NCBI RefSeq assembly: GCF_009870125.1
Contig: NC_046683.1
Coordinates: 1,984,001 to 2,048,000 of the forward strand
Length of the DNA: 64,000 nucleotides
Source of the DNA: Drosophila pseudoobscura
Lineage: Eukaryota; Arthropoda; Insecta; Diptera; Drosophilidae
Direction of reading: 5' to 3'
The position numbers and the translations under genes were made by a program. Position 1 is the stretch's first letter; each line of letters begins with the position of its first letter. The notes under the pieces were generated by a model that saw nothing but the letters and a program-made list of their open reading frames with translations, had not been told where the DNA came from and did no database searches. This document shows positions 61,201 to 64,000 of the stretch, piece after piece.

Positions 61201-64000
61201 AAACGATGCTGGCCAAAAGATGAAATATGTTAAACCGACAACATATTGAATTTAGATTTAGTGTCTCCGAAAAGCAAAGCAAAGCCCCCCCAAAGCTGGC
61301 AGAGTGGTGGTCGGGGCACGTGGCGTCTAGCGTGTGGCAGGGGCAACTGTAAACAACATTGATGCTGTCATACTCGTAGGCCCCGTATTCAGGTTCAGGC
61401 TGAGGCTCAGGCTCGGGTTCATTGACACCAAAGCGAAAGCATCAGCGGAGGGGGGACCGGAGATATGTACGTAAGGAAGAGTATATATTACACAATATGT
61501 GCCCTTGAATATTCCCTTAAAGAGCATCGCTTACGAGATTATTTGCCATTAAAAAAGCACTCTTTTCGTTTTTATTAATTATATTGAGGATCTTCTTTCC
61601 ATTCCATAAATCTTCTTCCGCATCGGCATCAGCGCCTCCTCCACAGCAAACTTAAAAAAAAGAAAACTCTGCCTTTGCAGTGGATGTGTTTTTCTTACCC
61701 CGTTGGGCTAATAATATCCTACAGCTTCCCCTTCCTTCACAGTTTGCGTGTGCAATATGTCCGGGGCCACATCCTTGAAGGTTAGCAATCATTATACGGC
61801 CCACTAAATGCCGATGAAAAGAAAACATCAGCCAAGTGAAGAAAAGAAATGAGTGAGGGAATTTGTTCAGCTTTCCCTTTGATGAGGCAGCCAAACAATG
61901 AATGGAAAAGTGTGGCAAGGTGAGGGATTTCAGGGCCCGAAACCCCAGAGCCCAGAGCCCAGACCCCAGACCCCAGACCCCAGAGCCCTACCCAGCATCC
62001 TGTGCCGCGTGTGGTTTCCGGCAGAGATTCCACTGGCTGACTGGCTGGCAGGCTGGCAACAGGTTGGGCTTCCTTCACAGCCTGCAACTGGGACTGGCAC
62101 TGAGACCCCTCCTGGATATACGAGGATATCCTTATAGGATGCGGTTTCTGCGCTCCAGCTGAAAGAGCTACATGTGTGGCGTTGTCTCAGGGAACGTCTC
62201 GTGGATCGCACAAAGGACAAAGGAGGGCGGATTTGAATAGAAGAACTCTCGTTGATGCTTTAAATTGAGCGCAAATTTTCCCACAGCGATTCCTACGAAT
62301 GAGGGCAAAGTAAAGGTCCCAGAACTAAGGATGTTGTTCTCGTTTCCCCCATTTTGTTGAATAGCGAGCGAGCTGAAATTTCGCATTAGCTCGCACAAGT
62401 GGCTTTTCTGAGTATTTTTTAATTAAAGATGGAGCTACTTTTATTCAATTGCAAAGTTATTCGATGAAATGCAAAAGGGGAATAGTCTTCCCACAGCTTG
62501 AGTAATCTTTTGTTGTCCGCAACAATTCATATTTGATTATCTCTGGCTCCTGGCCTCAGAATAATTGCCCTCACGTACTAGATATCTAGGAGAGCGCAAA
62601 TAAAATCAAACATTAATTGTGGAAAGCACCTTGAGTGGCCATCGGGAGGCTGAACGAACACACATCTTTGTTCACTAAAGCAACTATTCCAATATCCTGC
62701 AACAGTTGTCAATTAAAACAGCATGTCCTTGACAATGCGCTTACAAGATTCCAATCAGAGAGGCCCGAGTGCAGAGTGCAGAGTGCATCCTGCTCATTCA
62801 GGCCAGAACAATTGTTCGAATCTACAGCTAATGAGTGCAATAAATCACAGTTTATGTGTTTTGGTTGACTTGATTGTGTATTCATGTCTATGCACAATTA
62901 TTGCGAATTTAATTTATTGATAAACATTAGTCCAGTGGCTGGTGGCTCTCTGGCTCTGGTCTAGAGTCTTGTATTTTGATAGTTGATGCACTGTAATTTT
63001 CAACAAATTGAAATTGAAAGCAATCTATATATTATATACGATTCGCATAAACAATCGACAATCGCCAATCGCCGTTCCCCTAGACAGCGTATCGGGTATA
63101 GCCACCTGATTTATGGGCATAAACATACGAGTATATATACATACATATGTCTATTTTTATGCATTTATTCAGACCATAATTCATATTTGTTGGAGGGCGT
63201 CTAATTAGCACATCGTTAGACTCTGAAACGCCTTTTGTATCTCCTTTTGTCTCCCCCCGTTAATTGTGCAAATTTATTTGTAGCGAAAATTCCATTTTAA
63301 GGGGTACAGAGAGAGAAGAGCACGAGGCACTGAGACAGCATTCGATTTTTGGTGGGTATATAAACGCATTACGCATACGCACTGTGTCCATGACGGACAA
63401 ATTAATTGAATCAACAATCGAATTAATCAATGTGCACCGCAACATACGCACACACACGAAACAAAATCTGCAAAAGAAATTAATGACAGAAAAAATACTG
63501 GAGGAGGAGAAAAAAAGGTGCTTGCGGCTCGGCTGGTTCTGTGTGGGCCAATCAATCAATTTTATTTAATCATTTATTTAATCAAATTTACTGATTATGC
63601 AACCGGCCACAGAAACGACTACGTATCCTCCAGATCCATTTATAGGCAGCACAGGCACCATAGGCACCATAGGCACCACTGGCAGGCGACGGCAAGTCAG
63701 CCTGACACGAACACAAATCAAATATAATAAAGTGCTTCGGTTTGGTTGGCTTTCTCCTGCCTTTTGCCTTCTGCCTTCTGCCACCTTCCAATTTCGCAGT
63801 ATTCAATGCTTCTTCCCTATCTGGTCCAACCCCACAACATTACCCGCTCCTCCTCCATCTGGTTAGCCCTATTCCTATCCTTATCCCGGCCCCCGTTCAG
63901 AGCTGTGTTTTGTTTTATCGACAAGCTTGTCGTTTCGTCACCTAAAAATTGTCAATATTTCGCATTGGGGTTTCTCCCCCAAGCATTTGGCTGTTTTTGT
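52291..64000. other. Long non-coding stretch to the end of the window
   Basis: No gene could be supported. Simple repeats are frequent: (GT)n at 52789-52808, CATGGGC repeats at 53552-53580, GGGACA/CACGGG repeats at 54440-54502, CCAGCA repeats at 56103-56160, TCCGAA repeats at 57164-57190, GGGACA repeats at 58524-58545, T-rich runs at 60030-60065 and 60290-60380, and CCAGAGCCC/CCCAGA repeats at 61944-61986. The sequence could be intergenic or intron of a gene extending beyond the window. Open frames at 52693-53466, 54102-54686, 55713-56003, 58044-58580 and 63264-63569 show no family signal. Confidence 0.5.
52789..52808 (+). repeat. (GT)n microsatellite
   Basis: Ten TG units. They produce the VCVCVC stretch in an otherwise unsupported plus-strand frame. 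Confidence 0.9.

Overview
The window is nuclear DNA from a fly of the genus Drosophila. The evidence is short GT-AG introns, fly core-promoter elements (Motif 1, Motif 6, DRE), DINE-1/INE-1 type Helitron remnants, and clear fly orthologues of SMG1 and USP16/45. The style of the repeats suggests the obscura group (pseudoobscura, persimilis, miranda and relatives), but that is inference. Base composition swings between GC-rich exons and AT-rich, microsatellite-rich spacers.

Left third (1-24.5 kb) is gene-dense. The minus strand carries a complete nine-exon SMG1 kinase gene (nonC; 3,333 codons plus stop after splicing). Its 4.7 kb fifth intron holds a two-exon orphan class A GPCR on the opposite strand and a DINE-1 remnant. 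A 2.7 kb divergent intergenic region with DRE, Motif 6 and Motif 1 elements separates nonC from a four-exon deubiquitinase gene, Usp16-45. Downstream lies a three-exon c-type lysozyme that has lost the catalytic Asp.

Middle (24.5-41.6 kb) holds isolated, mostly intronless genes in a repeat-rich spacer. They are a TATA-driven single-exon gene for a 707-residue His/Ser/Lys/RS-rich protein, a full-length intronless Tom70-like gene, and a small acylphosphatase-like gene lacking both catalytic residues. Between them lie a four-copy hairpin-forming repeat array and a 0.55 kb fold-back repeat.

Right part (41.6-64 kb) has no convincing intact gene. From 47.9 to 52.3 kb there is a nest of gene relics and repeats: a Tom70-family pseudogene fragment, a decayed reading frame followed by an hAT-like transposase tail, a 0.8 kb GC-rich 24-bp minisatellite and DINE-type sequence. 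The most unusual item is a 0.74 kb inverted repeat whose two ~290 bp arms are both copies of the C-terminal coding end of a PIWI-clade Argonaute gene. If transcribed, it would fold into a long hairpin RNA matching a small-RNA pathway gene. This is the best candidate for an undescribed regulatory or selfish system here.

The identifiable nonC and Usp16-45 products act in nonsense-mediated decay and ubiquitin removal. The rest are a receptor, a secreted lysozyme-fold protein and lineage-type duplicates. No operon-like functional linkage is expected in a fly. No tRNA, rRNA or CRISPR was seen.
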